Assembly: GCA_001898145.1 (NCBI GenBank)
Contig: MKSR01000012.1
Coordinates: 248,001-312,000 of the forward strand
Length of the DNA: 64,000 nucleotides
Direction: 5' to 3'
Origin: Dyadobacter sp. 50-39
GTDB lineage: Bacteria > Bacteroidota > Bacteroidia > Cytophagales > Spirosomataceae
Shown here: positions 41,607 through 50,091 of the stretch, piece by piece
Position numbering within the stretch: the stretch's first letter is position 1
Layout: the number at the start of each line of letters is the position of its first letter
Position numbers and translations under genes: made by a program
Notes under the pieces: model-generated
Told to the model about the DNA's origin: nothing
The model's input: only the letters and a program-made list of their open reading frames with translations
The model's database searches: none

Positions 41607-44600
41607 ATGAAGAAAAAAATACGTGACTTGTTCCTGCTCGGCTTTCTCTGCCTGGGCATCACCCAGTCGCTGCTTGCGCAAAACGTAACGGTGAAGGGCA
41701 AAGTGACAGACGATAAGGGTGAGATGATCCCCGGCGCGAGCGTGACGGTGAAAGGCTCACAGCAAGGAACACTGACCGACGCGGAAGGCATGTACTCGGT
41801 TGAGGTGGAAGGCAATGCAACACTGGTGTTCTCGTTTCTCGGTTACCTGAGACAGGAAGTGGCTGTTTCCAACCGGTCTACGATCAACGTTTCGCTCCAA
41901 ACCGACACCAAAGCATTGGAAGAGGTAGTAGTTGTAGGCTACGGAACCCAGCGTAAAGTCGAAACGACAGGCTCCATTGCCTCCGTAAAAGCGGCCGATC
42001 TCGTGCAGACGCCCGTTGCGAACATCGCACAAGGCTTGCAGGCACGGGTGGCAGGGGTTCAGATCAACCAGAACTCCGGCTCTCCCGGCGGTAACATCAG
42101 CGTACGTATCCGCGGTACCAATTCCATCAATGGGTCGTCCGAACCCCTTTATGTTATCGACGGTATCCAGGTTTCCAATGGCGGCGGGATCACCGATGTC
42201 AGCCCCCTTTCCACGATCAACCCTAATGATATCGAGTCGGTTGAAGTCCTGAAAGATGCATCCGCGTCGGCCATTTACGGAGCTAGGGCCGCCAACGGTG
42301 TAATCCTCATCACCACCAAACGAGGTAAAAACGGCGCTACACGGGTTACTTACGACGGATACTATGGTTCGCAGAAAGTAAACAAAACACTGGATGTGCT
42401 GAATGCGTCACAGTTTGCACAGCTTGAAAACGAAGTATTCAAGAACAACTATTATCCAGACCCGGCATCGCTCGGCGAGGGTGTTAACTGGCAAAAACTC
42501 ATTTTCCGGAAGGCGCCTATCCAGAACCATCAGTTGTCTATCAACGGCGGCAGCGAAAAAACGCAGCTCGCTATCTCGCTCAATTATTTCGACCAGGACG
42601 GAACGTTGATCGGCTCTCAGTTCCAGCGTTATTCCTACCGGCTGAACCTGGATCACCGTATCAGCAAAAACATTAAAATAGGTACCAGCATTCTGGGGAG
42701 CTATTCCATTGCGAACGGTATACAGACAGGCGGCACCAACATCGGCGATGGCGGCGCGGTACTCTCGTCCGTTCTGGGAGCGGCGATCGGGGCACCTCCC
42801 ACCCTGCAACCCTACCGTGCCGACGGCAGCATTTTCCCCTTCGGCGAGCAAGCCGGCGGCCAATACCGTGAAGTGGTCAACCCATTGAATTTCTCGGCCG
42901 TACTCAACAAACGTTCAATCAAGCGGACGCTGGCGAATATTTACGGAGAAGTAGCGCTTTTTAAAGGCCTTACCTACCGTGCATCATTTAACCTCGACCA
43001 GAAAGGTGAGCTGTTCGACGGCTATTCACCGCGTTCGATCGTCAACAAAAGCGACCTGAACGATAATTCCGGCTCCGGCACGAAAGCCAACTCCAACTAC
43101 CTCGCATTGCTTCACGAAAGCATCCTGACTTACAGCACCACGTTTGCTAAAAACCATTCTTTCAAAGCCACTGCCGTATTTGGTACGCAGCTTGAACAGG
43201 GTAATTCCAATACCATGAATGCATCGGGATTCCCGAACGATGCGACGAAAAACGAGGCAATGCAGCTCGCATTGACCCGCACGATCAGCAGCGGCCGGAG
43301 CTCCCAGCGACTGGATTCGTACATGGCCCGGGTTAACTACGGTTTCAAGGATAAGTTCTTCATCGACGTCACCGCCCGTGCCGACGGATCGAGCAAGTTC
43401 GGGGCCAATCATAAATACGGGGTATTCCCCGCCGTATCGGCCGCTTACCGGATCATCGAGGAGTCATTTATGAAGGATCTAAGCTGGCTTTCCGATTTCA
43501 AACTGCGCGGTAGCTATGGTATCACAGGAAATGCAGGCGGGATCGACCCTTACCAGTCGCTGGCCACGGTAGCTTCCGGGAACAGCTACATGATCAACCA
43601 CACCTATGTAACAGGTATCGAACCCACCGGCATTGCAAATCCAGACCTGCGCTGGGAACGGTCGAAACAGGCTAACATCGGGGTCGACATCAGTTTGCTG
43701 AACAACCGGATCAGCGTGATCGCCGATGTTTACCACAAAAAGACGGATGATCTGCTGTATGTAAAAACACTTCCGCTAAGCTCGGGCTATGGTGCCATTA
43801 CCGGGAACTTCGCCGCATTGCAGAACAAAGGGCTCGAACTGGCCGTGAATGCCCGTATCCTGGATGGGAAACTGAAATGGGATGTTTCGGCGAATTCGAC
43901 CATCAACCGTAACAAGGTGCTCGGCCTGGATGGCGGCGTTACCACCGAGCGCTTCATGACAACCTACACGATCCTCAAAGTAGGGCAGCCGCTGGGTATG
44001 TTTAAAACCTATGTTTTCGACGGCGTTAATCAAACCGGTGAAACCATTCTGCCGGGTTATGACGGCCGTGTGGGTGGCCACAAGGTGAAAGACGTAACCG
44101 GCGACGGCCAGATCACCGCAGCCGACCAGGTTATCGTGGGCAACCCGAACCCCAAGTTCATCTACGGCCTTTCCACCAACCTGTCCTATGCCGGATTTGA
44201 CTTCGCTGCATTCCTCTCAGGTTCACAAGGCAATGATATTTACAATGCCAGCCGCCTGTCATTCGAAAACCCGCTCGGACAGCGCAACCTGCTGGCCGGT
44301 GTTGCCGACCGCTGGTCGCCGACCAACCCCAACAATCAGTATGTCAGCGGCTTCCAGGGCGGCCGGTTGCCGATCACCAATTACGTGGTAGAAAACGGCT
44401 CTTACCTGCGTTGCAAAAACCTGACGCTGGGCTATACCGTGCCGAGGTTCAAGGGCGTGCAGGCTATCCGTTTGTACGTGAGTGCGAACAACCTGTTCAC
44501 GATCACCAAATACAGCGGATACGACCCGGAAGTTAATACCTATGCAGGCTCCAACACGGTGATCGGGGTCGACAACTTCGTGTACCCGCAGTCTAAATCA

Positions 44601-44630
44601 TTCCTGGGAGGTATCCAGGTTACATTCTGA
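41607..44630 (+). CDS. SusC/RagA TonB-dependent transporter (no STN domain)
   Basis: 1007 aa. Signal peptide KIRDLFLLGFLCLGITQSLL to about residue 24, then a carboxypeptidase-D-like domain (VKGKVTDDKGEMIPGASVTV, about 27-110), plug (GARAANGVILITTKRGK near 235) and barrel. The missing STN domain means that it does not signal to FecR, consistent with control by the divergent LacI-type repressor. Imports an unknown glycan with the SusD partner 35 bp downstream. Confidence 0.95.
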   Translation: MKKKIRDLFLLGFLCLGITQSLLAQNVTVKGKVTDDKGEMIPGASVTVKGSQQGTLTDAEGMYSVEVEGNATLVFSFLGYLRQEVAVSNRSTINVSLQTDTKALEEVVVVGYGTQRKVETTGSIASVKAADLVQTPVANIAQGLQARVAGVQINQNSGSPGGNISVRIRGTNSINGSSEPLYVIDGIQVSNGGGITDVSPLSTINPNDIESVEVLKDASASAIYGARAANGVILITTKRGKNGATRVTYDGYYGSQKVNKTLDVLNASQFAQLENEVFKNNYYPDPASLGEGVNWQKLIFRKAPIQNHQLSINGGSEKTQLAISLNYFDQDGTLIGSQFQRYSYRLNLDHRISKNIKIGTSILGSYSIANGIQTGGTNIGDGGAVLSSVLGAAIGAPPTLQPYRADGSIFPFGEQAGGQYREVVNPLNFSAVLNKRSIKRTLANIYGEVALFKGLTYRASFNLDQKGELFDGYSPRSIVNKSDLNDNSGSGTKANSNYLALLHESILTYSTTFAKNHSFKATAVFGTQLEQGNSNTMNASGFPNDATKNEAMQLALTRTISSGRSSQRLDSYMARVNYGFKDKFFIDVTARADGSSKFGANHKYGVFPAVSAAYRIIEESFMKDLSWLSDFKLRGSYGITGNAGGIDPYQSLATVASGNSYMINHTYVTGIEPTGIANPDLRWERSKQANIGVDISLLNNRISVIADVYHKKTDDLLYVKTLPLSSGYGAITGNFAALQNKGLELAVNARILDGKLKWDVSANSTINRNKVLGLDGGVTTERFMTTYTILKVGQPLGMFKTYVFDGVNQTGETILPGYDGRVGGHKVKDVTGDGQITAADQVIVGNPNPKFIYGLSTNLSYAGFDFAAFLSGSQGNDIYNASRLSFENPLGQRNLLAGVADRWSPTNPNNQYVSGFQGGRLPITNYVVENGSYLRCKNLTLGYTVPRFKGVQAIRLYVSANNLFTITKYSGYDPEVNTYAGSNTVIGVDNFVYPQSKSFLGGIQVTF

Positions 44631-44665
44631 TCCAATCCTCTTGTCGACTTCGAGTCCCATTTGAT

Positions 44666-46159
44666 ATGAAAAAGCTTTTAAAAATAACGACATACCTCAG
44701 CGCTGCCGGCGTAGCGCTGCTCGCTCCTTCCTGCCAGCTGGACGAAACGATTTACTCTTCCATTTACACGGAGGATTTCTACAAAACGGCTGCTGACGCG
44801 GAAAAAGGGCTGATTTCCGTTTACGGCGCATTGGGCAGCCTCGGTGGCGGTCCGGCACTTACGCTGATTGCCGATTTCAGCGACGACCAGACCTATCCAC
44901 GCGGGGTGGTAGGGCGCAACACGCTGACACTCTTCACCTACGATGTAAATTACACCACGCAAAAAAGTAATTCCCGGACCAACGAATCGCCCCAGCAGAT
45001 ATGGGCATCGTGTTACAACGGTATCGAAAAGGCCAACTGGGTGATCGCGAAAGTACCCGGCGCGAATATGGACGAAACCCGCAAAAAGCAGATCATTGGT
45101 GAAGCGTATTTCCTGCGGGCATTTTACCACTGGTTCCTGACGAAAAATTTCGGCGATGTGCCGGTCAAGATCACGCCGAGCTACACGGCGGAGGAAGCGC
45201 TGACTGCCAAAAGTTCAAAGGCCGACGTATACAAGCAGATTTACGCCGACCTCGACCAGGCATTGGCGGCGGGATTACCTTCGTACCCCAACGTAGACAA
45301 GGGACGTGTTGCCAAAGAAGTAGTGAGCGCATTGTACGCAAAGGCCGCTCTTTACAACGAGGACTGGGCCAAAGCATTGGAAAAAGCCAAAGAAGTGATC
45401 AGCTCCGGCAAATACGCGCTGATGGCGGATGTACGGGATGTATACAAATACGATAAGGAAGATGCCGCACGGATAGAAAACATGTGGGCGTTCGAAGCCG
45501 ATCCGGTTTCTCCGGGGCTGGGCCACCAGCTTACCGGCCTTTGCGGCCCTCCGGGAAGCGCCGGACCGGAATTCGCCCGCACTTCGTTCGGGTCGATGTT
45601 TGCATACCAGGCTTTCTTCGATTCATTTGAACCGGCCGACAAGCGCCGCACCCTGCTGGATACAAACTATGTAAACAAAGCCGGCGCCATTGTTCCCCAG
45701 AAAAGCATTACCCCTATTACGACCAAAGGTGTACTGATCAAGAAGTACCAGGACCCCGTTTCGACCATCGGCATGATACCGAACATACCGATTTTCCGGC
45801 TTCCCGACGTGTACCTGATCGCGGCCGAAGCCGAGGCACGGCTGAACGGTGCTACGGCAACTGCCTATGAGTTTATCAATCCTGTCAGAAAGCGTGCCGG
45901 CCTGGCCGAGCTGAAAACCGGCCTCACCAAAGACGCATTCATTGAAGCGGTTTTGCAGGAACGTGCATGGGAATTCTTCGCCGAGGGAGACCGTTGGTAT
46001 GACCTCACCCGCACCGGCAAATTCCTGACGGTGATCCCGAAAGCGGTGAATGACGTGTATCCGACCCGCAACGTTACCGCCAAAAACAAGTATTTCCCCA
46101 TTCCGCAGGACGAAATCAATGCCAATCCGAAGCTCGAACAGAACCCGGACTGGAAATAA
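44666..46159 (+). CDS. SusD/RagB glycan-binding lipoprotein
   Basis: 497 aa lipoprotein with signal ending LLAPSC (Cys at about residue 23). SusD features: EAYFLRAFYHWFLTKNFGDV in the helical core and RLPDVYLIAAEAEARLNG and ERAWEFFAEGDRWYDLTRTG near the C-terminus, which ends with FPIPQDEINANP. Partner of the SusC encoded 35 bp upstream; the redox genes follow 18 bp later on the same strand. Confidence 0.95.
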   Translation: MKKLLKITTYLSAAGVALLAPSCQLDETIYSSIYTEDFYKTAADAEKGLISVYGALGSLGGGPALTLIADFSDDQTYPRGVVGRNTLTLFTYDVNYTTQKSNSRTNESPQQIWASCYNGIEKANWVIAKVPGANMDETRKKQIIGEAYFLRAFYHWFLTKNFGDVPVKITPSYTAEEALTAKSSKADVYKQIYADLDQALAAGLPSYPNVDKGRVAKEVVSALYAKAALYNEDWAKALEKAKEVISSGKYALMADVRDVYKYDKEDAARIENMWAFEADPVSPGLGHQLTGLCGPPGSAGPEFARTSFGSMFAYQAFFDSFEPADKRRTLLDTNYVNKAGAIVPQKSITPITTKGVLIKKYQDPVSTIGMIPNIPIFRLPDVYLIAAEAEARLNGATATAYEFINPVRKRAGLAELKTGLTKDAFIEAVLQERAWEFFAEGDRWYDLTRTGKFLTVIPKAVNDVYPTRNVTAKNKYFPIPQDEINANPKLEQNPDWK

Positions 46160-46177
46160 CGATTTTCACTTGAAACA

Positions 46178-47110
46178 ATGATCCAACTACTGCTTTTGTA
46201 TTCACTGTGCTGCACCTCCCCAAACCGGGAAGGACGCATACGTGAATACAAAGTCGTCGAAAACGATACGCTCAGCTACACCCTGAAACTCGCGCTCGAC
46301 GACAAAGGACAGCCGCAATACTTTTTCAGGAACATCTTCACACCGGTTTGCTATACCAATGAATGCAAGCCGGTGTATATCAATTTCTATTGGGATTTGC
46401 TGGGTAACTATCAGCGCTATGACCTGCCCGAGGGCAAAGTGCTCACAAAAGTGGATCACGACGAGTTCAAGGAAGAGGATTACCAGAAATTACAGGATAT
46501 CCTCGCGCAGAACAATTCCATTTTCGCAGACCTCAAAATGGAAGACCTGATCGCGAAAGGCACCGATAACCTGACGGACTCTGTCGATGCGAAAGCCGGT
46601 GCGACTTTAAAAACCATTAAAAACCAGGTGATCGACGGCGCGGTTTACACCTGCTACACCCTCTGGCACATTGCTTACGGAAAAGCGGTGCCGGAAATGC
46701 AGAAAATCATCGAAACGTATTCCAACGATGCCCTGCTGCACCGGTTTCTGGAAAGCAAAAACCATCATTACCAATACTGGGCAATGGACAAGGTTATGGA
46801 TAAAAATGGCCGCGTGCAAAAGCCTTTTGAAAGGGATATCGAAACGATCATCGCAGGCAGGAATGGCTTCATCGCCAAATATGCCTTGCAGCATGTAGGC
46901 AATGATTTTTTAAAAACGGAGCAACGACAGAACTGGCTTTGGGAGACCTATCAAAAAACAGGTTATGCCATGCAAATAGCCATCCTGAAAAAGCTGAATA
47001 CCAGCAAAATCCCCATTTCCAAATCCTTGGCAGCAAGCCTGCAAACCAGCCTGCCCAATGCCAATGAAGAACAAACTTTACTAATCCAAAACATCCTGCA
47101 AAAACAATGA
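46178..47110 (+). CDS. Unrecognised exported protein with a flavinylation-like motif
   Basis: 310 aa, no family recognised with confidence. A short hydrophobic N-terminus (MIQLLLLYSLCCTSP) with Cys11/Cys12 suggests a lipoprotein, though the lipobox is not canonical. Residues 137-143, DAKAGAT, followed by LKT, resemble the ApbE target motif Dxx(S/T)GAT, where FMN is attached to the Thr (here Thr143). The following NQVIDGAVYTCYTLWHIAYG resembles the helix after the motif in FMN-binding domains. The second half is helical, perhaps HEAT-like. The ApbE gene two positions downstream in the same operon supports a covalent flavin; the position before GAT is Ala rather than Ser/Thr. The stop overlaps the oxidoreductase start (ATGA). 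Confidence 0.6.
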   Translation: MIQLLLLYSLCCTSPNREGRIREYKVVENDTLSYTLKLALDDKGQPQYFFRNIFTPVCYTNECKPVYINFYWDLLGNYQRYDLPEGKVLTKVDHDEFKEEDYQKLQDILAQNNSIFADLKMEDLIAKGTDNLTDSVDAKAGATLKTIKNQVIDGAVYTCYTLWHIAYGKAVPEMQKIIETYSNDALLHRFLESKNHHYQYWAMDKVMDKNGRVQKPFERDIETIIAGRNGFIAKYALQHVGNDFLKTEQRQNWLWETYQKTGYAMQIAILKKLNTSKIPISKSLAASLQTSLPNANEEQTLLIQNILQKQ

Positions 47111-49026
47111 ACATCTCCCATATCCCCGGACTAAAGTCCGGGGCAATAGATTATTCTCAATTGCCTTCGGCAACGTTGCCGGGAGCAAAAAAATCCCTTT
47201 GCCCCGGGTTTCAACCCGGGGATCACAGCAAGTTGTTGGGGATTATTATTTTGATGTTTTTGATGTTTCCTGTTCTGGCGCAAAATCATGTTTTTGTGGA
47301 AACAGAATCTTTTGAGGACAAGGGCGGCTGGGTGATCGACCAGCAATCTTTTGTGGTGATGAATTCTTCCTACATCATGGCGCATGGAATGGGCCGGCCG
47401 GTGAAGGACGCTGTTACCTCGGTAAAATTCCCGAAAACCGGCAAGTACCGTTTGTGGGTCCGCACGAAGGACTGGGCGCCGTTTCCGAAAGGACCGGGTA
47501 AGTTCCAGGTGATTCTGGATGGTAAACCGACCGGACAAACTTTTGGAGAAAGCGGTTCTGACACCTGGAAATGGTACGACGGCGGTGTGATAGATATTAA
47601 GAATGCCGATACAAAACTCGCATTGAAAGACCTTACCGGGTTCAATGGCCGCTGCGATGCACTGCTTTTCACCGACGATGTGAAATTCACGCCGCCTAAC
47701 GAGCTCGAAGCATTGACCGCATTCCGCAGAAAGCTCCTCAACCTGACCGACAAACCCCAGGATGCCGGCAGGTATGACCTCGTAGTGGTAGGCGGCGGCA
47801 TTGCAGGTACTTGCGCGGCTATTTCGGCAGCGCGGATGGGCCTTACGGTGGCGCTGATCCAGGACCGGCCCGTCCTCGGCGGCAACAATAGTTCAGAAGT
47901 ACGTGTACACTTGATGGGTGATGTGGACAAAAACCATTTTCCCAAACTCGGCCGCATTGTGCGCGAAATGGACAACGGCGACCCGGGCAATGGCAACCCG
48001 GATGCGAAAGAATATGGCGATGCCCGCAAAATCTCCATCGTAAAAGCAGAGAAGAACATTTCGCTTTTCCTGAATACCCACGTTTTTAAAGTTGAAAAAG
48101 AAAACGACATTATAACCGCAGTGGTGGGTCGCGATATTGCTACCAACCAGGAGCGCCGCTTTTCGGGCTCGTTCTTCTCGGATTGCACCGGCGACGGCAC
48201 CGTGGGCTTCCTGGCCGGCGCGGAGTTTCGCATGGGGCGCGAAAGCAAGGCCGAGACCGGCGAATCGCTCGCGGCCGAGAAGAGCGACGATTTTACCTTA
48301 GGCACTTCCAATTTGTGGGCTTCTGCGGACCGTGATACCGTCTCGTCCTTTCCCGAAACGCCCTGGGCAATGCAGTTTTCAGACGAATACCATATCGACG
48401 AACCTAAATCCGACTGGCAGTGGGAAACCGGGTTCGGCAACTTCAATACCATCACCCAGGCCGAGCAGATCCGCGACCATAACCTCCGCGCCATTTACGG
48501 CAACTGGTCGTATCTGAAAAAGAACAAGGCTGCCAAGTACGGCAAAAAGGAACTGGCATGGGTGGCCTACATCGGCGGCAAACGCGAGTCGCGCCGGATC
48601 ATCGGCGATTATGTACTCAATCAAATGGACATCCAGGAAGGTAAATTTTACCCCGATGGCTCGGTAACCGCCACCTGGACCATCGACTTGCATTTTCCCG
48701 ATGCCAAAAACAGCAAGTATTTCGAAGGGCAGGAGTTCTTCGCGGGTACCAAGCACATTAAAGTAGCGCCCTACACGATTCCCTACCGCTGCCTTTATTC
48801 CAAAAACATCCAAAATCTCTTCATGGCGGGACGCAACATCAGCACTACACACGTGGCGTTCGGAAGCACCCGCGTAATGCGTACGTGCGGGATGATGGGC
48901 GAGGTAGTGGGCTTTGCTTCCTACATCGCGAACAAATACAAAACCAGCCCGCGCGGCGTGTACAAAGACCATTTGCCCGAACTCACCGGCATCCTGAAAG
49001 GCGAAACGCTCGCGCCCCAACCCTGA
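47107..49026 (+). CDS. Secreted FAD-dependent oxidoreductase with N-terminal beta domain
   Basis: 639 aa from the ATG that overlaps the previous stop. Residues about 43-60 (LLGIIILMFLMFPVLAQ) are a signal peptide, about 65-185 a carbohydrate-binding-like beta domain, and the rest an FAD_oxidored (PF12831-type) domain: DLVVVGGGIAGTCAAISAAR dinucleotide loop, LGGNNSSEVRVHLMGD, GKRESRRIIGDYV and NLFMAGRNISTTHVAFGSTR. Substrate unknown; related proteins occur in glycan loci. The first ~42 codons translate a palindromic repeat (47123-47222), so real translation may begin at TTG 47233 or 47236 instead. Likely extracytoplasmic partner of the flavin proteins beside it. Confidence 0.82.
   Translation: MNISHIPGLKSGAIDYSQLPSATLPGAKKSLCPGFQPGDHSKLLGIIILMFLMFPVLAQNHVFVETESFEDKGGWVIDQQSFVVMNSSYIMAHGMGRPVKDAVTSVKFPKTGKYRLWVRTKDWAPFPKGPGKFQVILDGKPTGQTFGESGSDTWKWYDGGVIDIKNADTKLALKDLTGFNGRCDALLFTDDVKFTPPNELEALTAFRRKLLNLTDKPQDAGRYDLVVVGGGIAGTCAAISAARMGLTVALIQDRPVLGGNNSSEVRVHLMGDVDKNHFPKLGRIVREMDNGDPGNGNPDAKEYGDARKISIVKAEKNISLFLNTHVFKVEKENDIITAVVGRDIATNQERRFSGSFFSDCTGDGTVGFLAGAEFRMGRESKAETGESLAAEKSDDFTLGTSNLWASADRDTVSSFPETPWAMQFSDEYHIDEPKSDWQWETGFGNFNTITQAEQIRDHNLRAIYGNWSYLKKNKAAKYGKKELAWVAYIGGKRESRRIIGDYVLNQMDIQEGKFYPDGSVTATWTIDLHFPDAKNSKYFEGQEFFAGTKHIKVAPYTIPYRCLYSKNIQNLFMAGRNISTTHVAFGSTRVMRTCGMMGEVVGFASYIANKYKTSPRGVYKDHLPELTGILKGETLAPQP
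47123..47222. repeat. Composite REP-like palindromic element
   Basis: Three palindromes in 100 bp: CCCCGGACTAAAGTCCGGGG (47124-47143), CGGCAACGTTGCCG (47168-47181) and CCCCGGGTTTCAACCCGGGG (47202-47221). The outer two also form a larger inverted pair (TCCCCGG...CCGGGGCAA against TTGCCCCGG...CCGGGGA). This looks like a REP/BIME-type element inserted between two coupled genes. No RAYT transposase gene is in the window. Confidence 0.72.
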
Positions 49027-49032
49027 CCGACA

Positions 49033-50091
49033 TTGAAAAACGTTGTGACACATATTGCCGGAGTAATGTCCACCCTCTTCACCGTGCTGCCGTTGGCGAC
49101 AATGGCAGCCACGCGGGAGGATGTGCCCATGATTTCGATCGATGGCGAGGCACAGGGCACCACGTATCACATCCGCTATTTTGACCCGCAAAACCGCAAT
49201 TTCAAGCATTCGATCGACTCCCTGCTGACGGAATTCGACAAATGCCTCTCGCTGTACCGGGCTGATTCCGAGCTTTCTGCATTCAATGCCGGCGCACAGC
49301 ATGCCAACCTGAAACATACCATCCGGTCGCCGTGGTTTTATGAGGTTTTGGTTAAATCAAAAGAGATCCATACTGCTACCGGTGGCGCATTTGATCCTAC
49401 CATCATGCCGCTTTCGGAGGCTTATGGCTTTGGTAACCAAAAGAATACGGACCCCGAGCATGTGAACGCCGATTCGCTGCTGCAATGGGTGGGTTTTAAA
49501 CAAATTGAATTTGACGCGAAAGAAATCCGGACACGGCCGGGCGTACGGCTGGACTTCAATGGCATTGCGCAAGGCTATTCTGTGGACGTTCTCGGAAGCT
49601 TCCTGAAAAGCCGCCAGGTCAGTCGCTTCATGGTCGAGATCGGCGGGGAGGTGGTTTGTTCCGGCACTAAAAACGGGGGTACCAGTTGGGTAGCGGGCAT
49701 CGAAAATCCGCTTCAACCCAACGCATTCGCCGCAACGGTGCGCCTTACCGACCGCGCCATGACCACCGCCGGCAATTACCATAACCGTATCACCCGCAAC
49801 GGCATTACCTTCAATCACATTATAGACCCTCGGACGGGCGACCCGCGTACGGGCGATCCGCGGGCGGACACCCATGCAGAGCCTGCGCTGCTGAGCGTGA
49901 CGGTGTTTGCCAAGGATGCCATCACCGCCGATGGCTACGACACCGCATTCTTCGTAATGGGCCTTGAAACGACCAAAAGCTTTTTAAAAAACCGGAAAGA
50001 TATCGACGTGTACGTGCTTTACACCAATGAGGAAGGGCAGCTAATGTCTTTCGCCTCCGATGGTATCAAAGACCTTATCCAGGAAAAATGA
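49033..50091 (+). CDS. apbE: FAD:protein FMN transferase ApbE
   Basis: 352 aa, exported (MKNVVTHIAGVMSTLFTVLP signal). ApbE uses FAD to attach FMN to Thr of target proteins outside the cytoplasm. Motifs: AQGTTYHIRY, GGAFDPTIMPL, VRLDFNGIAQGYSVD, FNHIIDPRTG, and DGYDTAFFVMGL near the C-terminus with the Mg-binding Asp. The start is TTG at 49033, which gives a proper signal peptide; ATG 49066 is possible. Odd: HIIDPRTG is extended into two and a half tandem DPRTG units (about 49824-49865). Sits between the FAD oxidoreductase and a toroid-like protein in one operon; ATGA overlap with the next gene. Confidence 0.93.
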   Translation: MKNVVTHIAGVMSTLFTVLPLATMAATREDVPMISIDGEAQGTTYHIRYFDPQNRNFKHSIDSLLTEFDKCLSLYRADSELSAFNAGAQHANLKHTIRSPWFYEVLVKSKEIHTATGGAFDPTIMPLSEAYGFGNQKNTDPEHVNADSLLQWVGFKQIEFDAKEIRTRPGVRLDFNGIAQGYSVDVLGSFLKSRQVSRFMVEIGGEVVCSGTKNGGTSWVAGIENPLQPNAFAATVRLTDRAMTTAGNYHNRITRNGITFNHIIDPRTGDPRTGDPRADTHAEPALLSVTVFAKDAITADGYDTAFFVMGLETTKSFLKNRKDIDVYVLYTNEEGQLMSFASDGIKDLIQEK

